Source: G965230065 sp965230065 (GTDB taxonomy: Bacteria; Bacteroidota; Bacteroidia; Cytophagales; Cyclobacteriaceae). Taken from it: a stretch of 64,000 nt of DNA. Of the stretch, positions 1-8,483 are shown in pieces; within the stretch, counting starts at the first letter, position 1; the number at the start of each line of letters is the position of its first letter. Both the position numbers and the translations under genes were made by a program. Location of the stretch: positions 1,426,001 to 1,490,000 of the forward strand of contig OZ245942.1 of assembly GCA_965230065.1 (NCBI GenBank), written 5' to 3'. The notes below the pieces were generated by a model. That model had not been told where the DNA came from, searched no databases, and worked only from the letters and a program-made list of their open reading frames with translations.

Positions 1-942
1 TGGAAGCAAAGGCGAAGAGAAATTTACAATCAGTGGGAAAATATGTTGGGAAAATGGCCCCCACTGATAGAAAGTCAGGAATTTGAGGTCATAGAAACTA
101 TTCATCGTGAAAACTTTACCCAGCACTATATCCGCTTTTTTTGGATGCCTGATGAAAAAACGGATGGGTACCTGCTCATACCTGAAGGAGGAGGAAAAAA
201 GCCTGCGGTTGTTACCGTATATTATGAACCTGAAACGGCAATAGGTATGAATGAAAATCCGAATCGAGATTTTGCTTATCAACTGGCAAAGCAAGGATTT
301 GTTACATTATCCATCGGTACTTCAGAGGCTACAGCGGCAAAAACTTATGCGCTGTACTACCCTGATATTGAAAACGCAGCGGTTGCGCCTCTTTTTATGC
401 TGGCATATGCGGCAGCCAACGCATGGCACATACTGGCAGCCTTACCGGAAGTAGAAGCACAAAAAATAGGTATTGTAGGGCATTCCTTTGGAGGGAAGTG
501 GGCTATGTTCGCCTCCTGCTTTTTTGAGAAGTTTGCTTGTGCGGCCTGGTCAGACCCCGGAATTGTTTTCGACGAATCGCGCCCCAATGTCAATTATTGG
601 GAACCTTGGTACCTGGGCTATCACCCCCCTCCCTGGCGTACCCGGGGAGTGATCACCGAAGATAATCCTGCCAAGGGCTTATATCCCAAACTCGTAGCGG
701 AAGGTTATGATTTGCATGAGCTTCATGCATTAATGGCCCCTCGGCCTTTCCTGGTTTCAGGCGGAGCAGAGGATCCGGAAGAACGCTGGCAGGCACTCAA
801 CCATACCATCGCAGTCAATACATTGCTGGGGTATCAAAATCGGGTGGCGATGACTAACCGAGCGGAACATGCACCCAATCCCGCATCTAACGAGCAGATT
901 TTTTCCTTTTTCGAATACTTTTTAAAATTTGATATCCAGTGA
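1..942 (+). CDS. Alpha/beta hydrolase, acetyl-xylan-esterase-like (5' end outside window)
   Basis: The reading frame is open from the first base of the window; the codons before the first ATG (position 43) read like protein (WKQRREIYNQWENM), so the gene almost certainly begins upstream and the ATG is internal. The fold is the dienelactone-hydrolase/acetyl-xylan-esterase type of alpha/beta hydrolase: nucleophile elbow GHSFGG near nt 478-495, an acidic residue in GGAEDPEE near nt 760, and a likely catalytic His in RAEHAPNP near nt 865. No signal peptide can be judged. The next gene, 25 bp downstream on the same strand, is a second hydrolase of the same broad class, and the whole neighbourhood is glycan catabolism, so deacylation of plant or algal sugar is a reasonable inference. 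The substrate is unknown. Confidence 0.85.
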   Translation, partial: WKQRRREIYNQWENMLGKWPPLIESQEFEVIETIHRENFTQHYIRFFWMPDEKTDGYLLIPEGGGKKPAVVTVYYEPETAIGMNENPNRDFAYQLAKQGFVTLSIGTSEATAAKTYALYYPDIENAAVAPLFMLAYAAANAWHILAALPEVEAQKIGIVGHSFGGKWAMFASCFFEKFACAAWSDPGIVFDESRPNVNYWEPWYLGYHPPPWRTRGVITEDNPAKGLYPKLVAEGYDLHELHALMAPRPFLVSGGAEDPEERWQALNHTIAVNTLLGYQNRVAMTNRAEHAPNPASNEQIFSFFEYFLKFDIQ

Positions 943-967
943 TGATTGTTAATCACTCAATTGAACT

Positions 968-2197
968 ATGAAACCTCTTACAAAATATCCTCTGATTTTT
1001 CTGACAACCGTCTTGGTTAACAGTATGCTGGTTGCATGCTCTAATGGCAATTCTAAAAATGAAGAATCAGACCAAGCTCAAAAGTCAAAGGCTGGGCAAA
1101 CCTATCAGCTAACAGAGGCTGAAGGCAAAAAAAATCTTGCTGATATCCGGCAGTTCATTACAACACCAGAAGGCTGGAAAGAAAGAGCACAACAAATCCG
1201 AGCTCATATTTTGCAGGCAACTGATTTGGAACCATTGCCCGATAAATGTGAGCTCAATCCTATTTTTGGAGAAAAGCGAATATTTGATGGCTATCAAGTT
1301 CAGAATGTGGCATTTGAAAGCCTGCCGGGTGTCTATGTAACAGGATCATTATACAGTCCGATTAATGTAATAGAAAAGCCTGCTGGGATATTAAGCCCTC
1401 ATGGTCACTGGCCTAAAAGAGAAGACTATGGAAGGTACAGGCCAGATGTTCAAAAACGATGTGCCGCTATGGCACGTATGGGAGCCGTTGTTTTTTCATA
1501 CGATATGGTAGGGTATGGACAACTGGCTGAGTTTGGATGGAAACATAAACATCCGCAAACCATGAAGTTGCAAATTTGGAATAGCATCCGATCCGTTGAT
1601 TTCTTGATTTCGTTGGGTGTTGATGCTGAGCGAATTGCTTGTACAGGTGCATCAGGTGGGGGGACACAAACTTTCCATTTGGCGGCCGTAGATCCCAGGG
1701 TTTTTGTGTCTGTTCCCGTAGTAATGGTATCCTATCGTCATTTTGGAGGATGTATCTGTGAATTAGGCATGCCCATTCATGAATCTGAAAACTTCAAAAC
1801 AAATAATGTGGAAATTACAGCATGTATCGCACCCAAACCTTTGTTGTTGGTTTCTATCGGTACGGATGCCACTGAAACTACACCCGAAGTTGAGTACCCA
1901 TTTATCCAATACATTTATGGGTTATTCGGTAAACCGGAAATGGTAGAAAATACACATTTTCCTATGGAGGAACATGATTATGGCCCTGGTAAGCGGGCCG
2001 CAGTTTATCCATTCCTGGCCAAACACCTGGGGCTTGATCTTTCTAAAGCTGTAAATTCGGATGGAACAGTGAAGGAAGAAGGAATCGTCATTGAGAAAAT
2101 AGAAGCTTTATATCCGTTTGATGAAAACAATCCTTTTCCAAAGAATGGTATCCGAAACAATGACAACGTTATCTGGAATTGGAAAAAAGAATTATGA
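968..2197 (+). CDS. Alpha/beta hydrolase lipoprotein, acetyl-xylan-esterase-like
   Basis: A 409-residue hydrolase with a lipoprotein signal: positively charged start, hydrophobic stretch, then LVACSNG, so the mature protein probably begins at Cys24 and is membrane anchored. The nucleophile elbow GASGGG lies about two thirds in (nt 1645-1662), and EEHDYGPG near the C-terminus (nt 1969-1992) supplies a likely catalytic His. The long N-terminal part before the fold (to about residue 110) is usual for this group of exported Bacteroidota and Planctomycetes hydrolases. It follows the first hydrolase by 25 bp and is probably co-transcribed. Ester hydrolysis on acylated polysaccharide is inferred from class and context, not shown by the sequence. 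Confidence 0.85.
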   Translation: MKPLTKYPLIFLTTVLVNSMLVACSNGNSKNEESDQAQKSKAGQTYQLTEAEGKKNLADIRQFITTPEGWKERAQQIRAHILQATDLEPLPDKCELNPIFGEKRIFDGYQVQNVAFESLPGVYVTGSLYSPINVIEKPAGILSPHGHWPKREDYGRYRPDVQKRCAAMARMGAVVFSYDMVGYGQLAEFGWKHKHPQTMKLQIWNSIRSVDFLISLGVDAERIACTGASGGGTQTFHLAAVDPRVFVSVPVVMVSYRHFGGCICELGMPIHESENFKTNNVEITACIAPKPLLLVSIGTDATETTPEVEYPFIQYIYGLFGKPEMVENTHFPMEEHDYGPGKRAAVYPFLAKHLGLDLSKAVNSDGTVKEEGIVIEKIEALYPFDENNPFPKNGIRNNDNVIWNWKKEL

Positions 2198-2331
2198 AAA
2201 AAGGTGAGTAATAACCACATCCCTATCAGATTTTCCTTGACAAATAAAACTGGAAACGGAAAATTTGGTATGGTAAGCTAATGTGATACCCATTAGGATT
2301 CAGGGGATAAGAACAGTCAAATAAAAACTGT

Positions 2332-2405
2332 CGAAGACCAGCGAGGTTTTTTCGGCCTTTTATCGCCTTTATTCAACATAATTGCTGAAACCTGGAGGGT
2401 CTTCG
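2332..2405. repeat. Imperfect long inverted repeat in an intergenic stretch
   Basis: In the 271-bp gap before the next gene, CGAAGACC (2332-2339) is matched by GGTCTTCG (2398-2405), with a weaker inner pairing of AGGTTTTTTCGG against GCTGAAACCT. The result would be a stem of about 74 nt. It may be a transcription terminator remnant, a leader structure for the downstream gene or part of an interspersed repeat. No open frame is convincing here. Confidence 0.4.
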
Positions 2406-2468
2406 CAACTTTAACTAACAGAACTTTTTTGTTTGCAATAGGCTTAAAATATACCATAAATACAAATA

Positions 2469-3734
2469 ATGAAGACGATCCGTACTTACAAAATCAGACT
2501 TGTTATAACAGCTTTTTTAATCCTCACTACTTTATCTGTGCATGCACAACAAATCAAAAAAATATCAGAAAAAGCATTAAAAGATAAAATTCATGGCTAT
2601 TGGATCGGCCAATTGGCTGGCAACTATTTGGGTTTTCCTTTTGAAAACCTCTATACAGACGAACCTATTCCCATCCTGATAGACCGTTATTACAATTTTA
2701 AAGATGCCGATACGCTTGACCTGATGATGAACCTGGATGACAGAAGGGCTTATACGAACATCATGGCTGATGCCATGGGAGGAGCCTGGAGTGATGATGA
2801 TACTGATATCGAGTTTGTTACTTTACATGCCGTAGAAAAATATGGCCTTGAACTTACCTACGAGGAAATCACCGAAATGTGGAAAAAACATATCAACCGC
2901 TTTATCTGGTCAGCCAATAGACAAGCCCGTGATCTGATGGAGAAGGGGTTCATTCCTCCTGCCACTGGCAATAAAGCTAATAACGACTATTGGTATCGAA
3001 TTACCTCCCAACTAGTAAATGAAATCTGGGGAGCTTTCTATCCGGGTATGGTTCGGCAAGCTGCAAAACGTTCGGAATGGGGTGCAAAAATTATGTGTGA
3101 TGATTGGGCCACCCATGCCACCATCGTATACGGAGCCATGTACAGCGCAGCTTTCTTTGAAAAAGATATACATCAACTCCTCCAAATCGCTATGGATCAA
3201 ATACCGCATGACAGTCCTTACAAGCAAGGGATACAGGATATAATACAATGGCATACCCAACACGAAGATTGGAGAGATACACGCCAATTGATACATAACA
3301 AATATTTTAAAGAAGTAGATGGGTTTACGATTCCCTATCCAGTGGGTGGGGCGGTCATCAATGGATTGAGCAGCATCATGGCTTTGTTGTACGGAGAAGG
3401 TGATTTTACCAAAACCATAGCCATCGCTACTGCTGCGGGTTATGATTGTGACAATCAGGCAGCGACCTGCGGTGGACTGATGGGTATCATACAGGGTGCT
3501 CAAAATATTCCTGATAAATTTACCCTGTCTATGTCGAGTCGGGGAGTATGGGAAAAGCCCTTCAACAACCAATACATTAACTATTCAAGGGATGGGTTGC
3601 CAAATTACAATGAAATTAGTGATATTGTGGATAGAATAAGCGCTATCACTGAACAAGCCATCCTAAATAACGGAGGGAGAAAAGTAAATGAGGATGGTAA
3701 ATGGTTGTATGAGGTAAATACTGACTTTGAATAA
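2469..3734 (+). CDS. Exported ADP-ribosylglycohydrolase-family protein
   Basis: A 421-residue protein with a signal peptide (cleavage likely after SVHAQ). The metal-binding signatures of the ADP-ribosylglycohydrolase (DraG) family are present: SDDDTDIEF near residue 110 and YDCDNQAATCGG near residue 325, whose acidic residues would hold two Mg2+ ions. Classical members remove ADP-ribose from proteins in the cytosol, but this one is exported and sits between sugar esterases and a glycosidase. An extracytoplasmic role on a ribosyl-like or other glycosidic substrate is therefore more likely than reversal of protein ADP-ribosylation; that is inference. It ends 4 bp before the next gene, which implies one transcript. 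Confidence 0.85.
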   Translation: MKTIRTYKIRLVITAFLILTTLSVHAQQIKKISEKALKDKIHGYWIGQLAGNYLGFPFENLYTDEPIPILIDRYYNFKDADTLDLMMNLDDRRAYTNIMADAMGGAWSDDDTDIEFVTLHAVEKYGLELTYEEITEMWKKHINRFIWSANRQARDLMEKGFIPPATGNKANNDYWYRITSQLVNEIWGAFYPGMVRQAAKRSEWGAKIMCDDWATHATIVYGAMYSAAFFEKDIHQLLQIAMDQIPHDSPYKQGIQDIIQWHTQHEDWRDTRQLIHNKYFKEVDGFTIPYPVGGAVINGLSSIMALLYGEGDFTKTIAIATAAGYDCDNQAATCGGLMGIIQGAQNIPDKFTLSMSSRGVWEKPFNNQYINYSRDGLPNYNEISDIVDRISAITEQAILNNGGRKVNEDGKWLYEVNTDFE

Positions 3735-3738
3735 ATAA

Positions 3739-5469
3739 ATGAAAATACCCAGACTTTTCTTTTTTATCGTATGTTCCATACTGTTTTTCCCGTTTTTAGG
3801 CATATGTCAGGAAACCTACCCTATACCAGAAGATGCCCAACCACAGGAAGGTGTACCTCAAGGTGACATAATGGGTCCATTTACACTAAAAAGTGATATT
3901 TTCCCCGGTACAGAAAGGGAATACTGGCTGTACATCCCTGCCCAATACAATGCATCAGATTCGGCCTGTGTGATGATTGTAAACGACGGCCTGGGCCTGG
4001 CTGAGCAGTGGCGATTGCCTGCCATTTATGATAACTTGATTCACAAAAAGGAAGTGCCTGTAACCATTGGTGTTTTCGTAAAATGGGGCCTGGTACCCGG
4101 AATCAAGGCAGATACGTATGGCCGCTACAACCGAAGCTTTGAATACGATGCCCTGGGAGATCGGTTTGCCAGGTTTCTGATAGAAGAGCTACTGCCCGAC
4201 GTAAGCAAAACCTATAACCTGAAAAATGACCCTGACAGCCGGCTGGTTTCTGGGCACAGCTCAGGAGCCATTGCGGCTTTCAATGTTGCCTGGGAGCGGC
4301 CGGATGCTTTCAGGCGGGTGTTCAGCGCCATTGGCACGTACGTGGGTTTGCGGGGCGGACATGAATTCCCGGTGCTCATCCGAAAGATGGAAAAGAAGCC
4401 CATCCGCGTTTTCTTGCAAGACGGTACCAATGACCTGGACATTTACCCCGGAAGCTGGTGGGTAGCCAACCAGGATATGCTGGCTTCCCTCCAATGGGCT
4501 GGCTATGAGGTAAACCATGTATGGGGCGAAGGCGGACACAACTCAAAACATGCAGCCTCTATCATGCCCGATGCACTGCGCTGGCTGTGGAAAGATTATC
4601 CAACCCCCGTGACCAATCCTGAAGGGGCCGAAAGAAGAATGGATCTTTTATTAGCCAATAATGGCTGGCAACAAGTTGGGAACGATGAACAGCAGACCGG
4701 GGCAATGGCCACAGGCAGGGGAGGGGAAGTTTTCATTGTTGACCCCACCGCTCATAACATACATAAAATTGACCCCGAGGGAAATCAACAAGTTTTTGTA
4801 GAAAGTACTGACAGCATTTCGGCCCTTGCCTATGGGCCTGACGACCGCCTGTATGCAGCTCTGAAAAACCAGCAAAAAATAATAGCGTACGGCCAACAAA
4901 AAAACAGAGAAGAAATCATTTCAGGCGTAACATGCAATGATTTGCTGGTAACCCAACAAGGTGTTTATTTTACCAATACCGTAGCCGGGGAAGTTTCATT
5001 TTTTCAATTCGATACCGGGGAAACCACTTCGTATCATGACGTAAAAAATCCGACAGGACTGGCACTTTCGGCGGAACATACTTTCCTGCATGTGGGTGTT
5101 GAAAAAGGGCCTTTGGGTTATTCCTATCAAATAGACGAAACCGGAAAACTCAGGTACGGGCAAACTTATACGCATTATCATATCCCTTATGGCCGGGCTG
5201 AAATAGGATTACAAAGCCTGGCAACAGATACGGAAGACAGGCTTTATGCAGCTACCCACTTGGGCATACAGGTAACAGACCCGTTGGGCAGGGTGCATTT
5301 TATCATTGCCAACCCGCCGGAAGGCGAGGGGCAACAAATCACCTGGGGCGGTAAAAACCTGGATACTTTGTATGTTACTGCCGGAGACAAATTATACAAA
5401 AGAAAAATCAAAGCCACCGGAACGTATCCCTGGCTGCCTGCGGTAAAACCACCTCAGCCAAAACTTTAA
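3739..5469 (+). CDS. Exported esterase fused to an SMP-30/gluconolactonase-like beta-propeller
   Basis: A 576-residue two-domain protein with a signal peptide (hydrophobic run ending in GICQ). Residues about 35-285 form an esterase-D/enterochelin-esterase-like hydrolase with nucleophile motif SGHSSGA (nt 4249-4269) and a likely catalytic His in EGGHNSKH near residue 270. Residues about 300-565 resemble an SMP-30/gluconolactonase/NHL propeller, with repeated segments such as YGPDDRLYAA and TDTEDRLYAA. The pairing suggests two steps on one molecule, for example removal of an acyl or feruloyl group and opening of a lactone, but the propeller could equally be only a binding platform. Spacing of 4 bp to the gene before indicates one operon. 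Confidence 0.8.
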   Translation: MKIPRLFFFIVCSILFFPFLGICQETYPIPEDAQPQEGVPQGDIMGPFTLKSDIFPGTEREYWLYIPAQYNASDSACVMIVNDGLGLAEQWRLPAIYDNLIHKKEVPVTIGVFVKWGLVPGIKADTYGRYNRSFEYDALGDRFARFLIEELLPDVSKTYNLKNDPDSRLVSGHSSGAIAAFNVAWERPDAFRRVFSAIGTYVGLRGGHEFPVLIRKMEKKPIRVFLQDGTNDLDIYPGSWWVANQDMLASLQWAGYEVNHVWGEGGHNSKHAASIMPDALRWLWKDYPTPVTNPEGAERRMDLLLANNGWQQVGNDEQQTGAMATGRGGEVFIVDPTAHNIHKIDPEGNQQVFVESTDSISALAYGPDDRLYAALKNQQKIIAYGQQKNREEIISGVTCNDLLVTQQGVYFTNTVAGEVSFFQFDTGETTSYHDVKNPTGLALSAEHTFLHVGVEKGPLGYSYQIDETGKLRYGQTYTHYHIPYGRAEIGLQSLATDTEDRLYAATHLGIQVTDPLGRVHFIIANPPEGEGQQITWGGKNLDTLYVTAGDKLYKRKIKATGTYPWLPAVKPPQPKL

Positions 5470-5482
5470 AACTTAATCACTC

Positions 5483-5507
5483 GGAGTGTGGACTTCTTAG
5501 TCCGCAC
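5483..5507 (+). repeat. GGAG-hairpin repeat, copy A
   Basis: GGAG (5483-5486) is followed by a hairpin with left arm TGTGGACT and right arm AGTCCGCA around loop TCTT. It starts 13 bp after the stop of the upstream plus-strand gene. Three more copies of the same plan occur at 8205, 16724 and 49788. No T-run follows, so it does not look like a simple intrinsic terminator. Confidence 0.6.
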
Positions 5508-5522
5508 AAAAATTACCCTTAT

Positions 5523-8198
5523 ATGATGAAGAAAAGCTCAACCTCATTCTTAAAGTCTCATAAGTTCCTCATTTTCCTGGTATTCCTGTATCTATTCACT
5601 AATTCTGCCATTGCACAGGACATCACCATATTGCTCAATACGGACAACCAACCCGCCCTTTTTGCTGCCAATGAAATTCAAACAACGCTAGAAAATAATG
5701 GACAAACCGTCAGCCGGGCTTCTTTTAACCAGCTCAAAAAAGCAGAGAATACCGACCGCATTATTTTGGCTGAATATTCTGCTAAAGAATTAAAAAATTC
5801 TGGAATAAGCTGGCCTGAAACCATGCAGCCCGAAGGCTTCAGCATCCGAACTTCTTCGCAAAAGAACAACAAAACATATTGGGTAGTCGGTGCAGATGCT
5901 GCTGGGGTAATGTATGGCGGATTGGAAGTTGCTGAATTGATAAAGATCGGTGGGCTGGAAAAAGTGCAGGAAACAGACCAAAATCCGTACATGCAAATGC
6001 GGGGCACAAAATTCAACATTCCTTTGGATGTACGTACGCCCAGCTACACCGATGCCTCCGATGCCGCCCAGCACAACATTGCTGAGATGTGGAGCTTCGA
6101 TTTCTGGCAGGAATATATTGATAACATGGCCCGGTACCGCTACAACTTCATTTCCCTCTGGAGTCTGCATCCTTTTCCTTCCCTGGTGAAAGTGCCGGAA
6201 TACTCCGACATCGCCCTGGATGATGTACTGCAGTCTACCGTAGATTGGGAAGAAAATTATTCCCTACAGGGCAAAAGGCTGGATGCCCCCGAAATTCTGG
6301 AAAACACGGAAGTAATCAAGAAAATAACGATAGATGAAAAGATTGATTTCTGGCGAAAAGTGATGGCCTATGCTAAAGAAAGGAACGTAGATTTTTATGT
6401 GGTTACCTGGAACACCTTCACCAACGGTACTTACGGCAAATATGGCATTACCGACGACCTGGACAACGCCACCACCCGCGACTATTTCCGCCAAAGTGTA
6501 AAGCAAATGTTCCTGACCTATCCTGACCTGGCAGGCATCGGCCTCACCACCGGGGAAAATATGGAAGGGGCTACCTTTGAAGAAAAAGAAGATTGGGCTT
6601 TTGACACCTACGCGCAAGGTGTATTGGATGCTGCCAAAGAACTACCCGAAAGAAAAATCAGGTTCATCCACCGCCAGCACCAAACCGGAGCGCTGGACAT
6701 TGCCGGCAAATTCAAACCGCTTATCAATCACCCAAATGTTGATTTTATTTTCAGCTTCAAATATGCCAAGGCCCATGTGTACAGTTCCACTACCCAGCAT
6801 TATCATCCGGAATTTGTAAAAGAAATTCAAAGCGAAGGCAACCTGAAAACCATCTGGACGCTGCGCAATGACGACATTTACTATTTTCGCTGGGGCGCGC
6901 CTGATTTTGTGCGGGAGTTTATGCAAAACATACCATACGACGTGTCCCAGGGCTATTATTATGGCTCCGACCAGTATATTTGGGGACGGGAGTTTTTGAG
7001 CAAAGAACCGGAAACACCCCGCCAACTGGAAATTGTTAAACACTGGTACCATTGGATGATGTGGGGAAGATTGGGGTATAACCCTAACCTTACCAATGAA
7101 CGCTTTGTGCAAGTCTTACAAGCACATTTCCCTGAAGTTGATGCAGAAAAGCTGTTCACCACCTGGCAGGAAGCTTCTATGATTTACCCCAAAACTACGG
7201 GGTTTCACTGGGGAGCCCTCGATTTTCAGTGGTACATAGAAGGCAGCAAAAGCCGGAGCGCCGAAGCCCGCACGCCCAGCGGTTTTCACGATGTGAACCG
7301 TTTCATCAGTTTGCCCCCGCATGAAAGTACAAACTACGCTTCCATTCCCGAATATGTGAAAGAAGTGACCAAAGGCGAACCTTCTTCAAAAACTTCCCCC
7401 ATTGACGTTTCCAACCAAATTCATGCCCATGCCGATAAAGCTTTGGAAATACTGGGCGGTTTGTCTCCAAAGGGCAATAAAGAATTACGATTTACGCTGG
7501 AAGACATCCGGGCCATAAGTTATTTGGGAAAGTACTACGCCCATAAAATCAGGGGTGCTACCGAAGTGGCTTTGTTCCGTGCCACTTTTAAAAAAGAAAA
7601 CCATGACGCAGCAGTTCAGGAACTGAACAAAGCTGCGGAGTACTGGCGGTTGTATGCTGCCACTGCCCTGGGACAGTACGAAAATCCACTCTGGACCAAC
7701 CGGGTAGGGTATGTAAATTGGCGGAAATTGTTCAATTATGTACTCTATGATATTACCACCACAGGTGGGGAAATTAACCTGACTTCTATGCCTCCCACAG
7801 AAGGAGGAACCATTCTGGAAGCGGAAAATGCCACTTTCCAGGCCAGTAAAATTGCCACAGAAGTTGACGGTTACACAGGTGCTGGTTATCTTGCCTACCA
7901 GGGAGGAGAAGGCGAAAGATGGACGGAATGGACGTATGAAGCACCCGAAACGGGAACATACGTGCTGGAATTGCGCTATATTTTGCCGCGGCCTGAACGG
8001 GAAAAAAACTTTGTGCATTTGACCATCAACGGAGAAGATAAAGGCGAAATCATTTTATGGAATACAGGCGGAAAAATCACCTGGGCATGGGACAGGAAAA
8101 CGGTAACCTTACAAAAAGGAAAAAACACCCTAAAAATTCAACCCCATCCCGCACACATTCCGCTGATTGACCATGTGAATATTATAAAAGCTGAATAA
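5523..8198 (+). CDS. Exported alpha-glucuronidase-like glycoside hydrolase with C-terminal carbohydrate-binding domain
   Basis: An 891-residue protein with a signal peptide (ending TNSAIAQ). Residues about 30-150 look like the N-terminal domain of GH67/GH115-type alpha-glucuronidases (YWVVGADAAGVMYGGLE). Residues about 155-600 form the presumed catalytic barrel, with conserved-looking acidic and aromatic segments (LTTGENMEGAT, SDQYIWGREF). The last 130 residues (ILEAENATF, then YTGAGYLAYQGG) are a jelly-roll carbohydrate-binding module of the CBM6/CBM35 kind. Release of a uronic acid or related sugar from a polysaccharide is the likely role. I cannot assign a CAZy family from the sequence by eye, and the match to characterised alpha-glucuronidases is partial. 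Confidence 0.75.
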   Translation: MMKKSSTSFLKSHKFLIFLVFLYLFTNSAIAQDITILLNTDNQPALFAANEIQTTLENNGQTVSRASFNQLKKAENTDRIILAEYSAKELKNSGISWPETMQPEGFSIRTSSQKNNKTYWVVGADAAGVMYGGLEVAELIKIGGLEKVQETDQNPYMQMRGTKFNIPLDVRTPSYTDASDAAQHNIAEMWSFDFWQEYIDNMARYRYNFISLWSLHPFPSLVKVPEYSDIALDDVLQSTVDWEENYSLQGKRLDAPEILENTEVIKKITIDEKIDFWRKVMAYAKERNVDFYVVTWNTFTNGTYGKYGITDDLDNATTRDYFRQSVKQMFLTYPDLAGIGLTTGENMEGATFEEKEDWAFDTYAQGVLDAAKELPERKIRFIHRQHQTGALDIAGKFKPLINHPNVDFIFSFKYAKAHVYSSTTQHYHPEFVKEIQSEGNLKTIWTLRNDDIYYFRWGAPDFVREFMQNIPYDVSQGYYYGSDQYIWGREFLSKEPETPRQLEIVKHWYHWMMWGRLGYNPNLTNERFVQVLQAHFPEVDAEKLFTTWQEASMIYPKTTGFHWGALDFQWYIEGSKSRSAEARTPSGFHDVNRFISLPPHESTNYASIPEYVKEVTKGEPSSKTSPIDVSNQIHAHADKALEILGGLSPKGNKELRFTLEDIRAISYLGKYYAHKIRGATEVALFRATFKKENHDAAVQELNKAAEYWRLYAATALGQYENPLWTNRVGYVNWRKLFNYVLYDITTTGGEINLTSMPPTEGGTILEAENATFQASKIATEVDGYTGAGYLAYQGGEGERWTEWTYEAPETGTYVLELRYILPRPEREKNFVHLTINGEDKGEIILWNTGGKITWAWDRKTVTLQKGKNTLKIQPHPAHIPLIDHVNIIKAE

Positions 8199-8204
8199 GC
8201 AACC

Positions 8205-8228
8205 GGAGTCCGGACTTCTCAGTCCGGG
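8205..8228 (+). repeat. GGAG-hairpin repeat, copy B
   Basis: GGAG (8205-8208) then arms TCCGGACT and AGTCCGGG around loop TCTC, starting 6 bp after the glycosidase stop codon. It has the same architecture as the copies at 5483, 16724 and 49788. It runs directly into a further structured stretch. Confidence 0.6.
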
Positions 8229-8413
8229 CAAATGGCGGACTAGAAAGGTGGGGACGCCTATCGCCATTTGCCCGCCACTTTTTGTGCGTCTTACAAGAAG
8301 TGGCGGGCAAGTATACATTCCGGTCTGTGTGCCACAGAGCGGGGTGATGAGCTGAGACGTTTTCATAACATAGCGGCCCTTGCCAAAACCTTCGCTTCGG
8401 CGACCCGAAGCGA
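8226..8413. repeat. Stacked, mutually exclusive inverted repeats
   Basis: Two perfect inverted repeats share bases: GGGCAAATGGCG (8226-8237) with CGCCATTTGCCC (8262-8273), and TTGCCCGCCACTT (8268-8280) with AAGTGGCGGGCAA (8298-8310). Since 8268-8273 belongs to both, only one hairpin can form at a time. A third hairpin, TCGCTTCGG / CCGAAGCGA (8392-8413), follows. The stretch fills the 285-bp gap between the glycosidase and the reductase. It could be a compound interspersed repeat or a leader of the reductase gene. An open frame starting at 8268 runs through it into the reductase but is not protein-like. Confidence 0.6.
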
Positions 8414-8483
8414 TCATTGCGGTAAAAAAAACAGGGAAGAACTTGAATTAACACCAAACACAACCATAAAAAAACAAAACAAC

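Noticed and set aside
8268..8483. N-terminal extension of the dehydrogenase frame
   Set aside because: The stretch is inverted-repeat DNA and the Rossmann motif begins right after ATG 8484.
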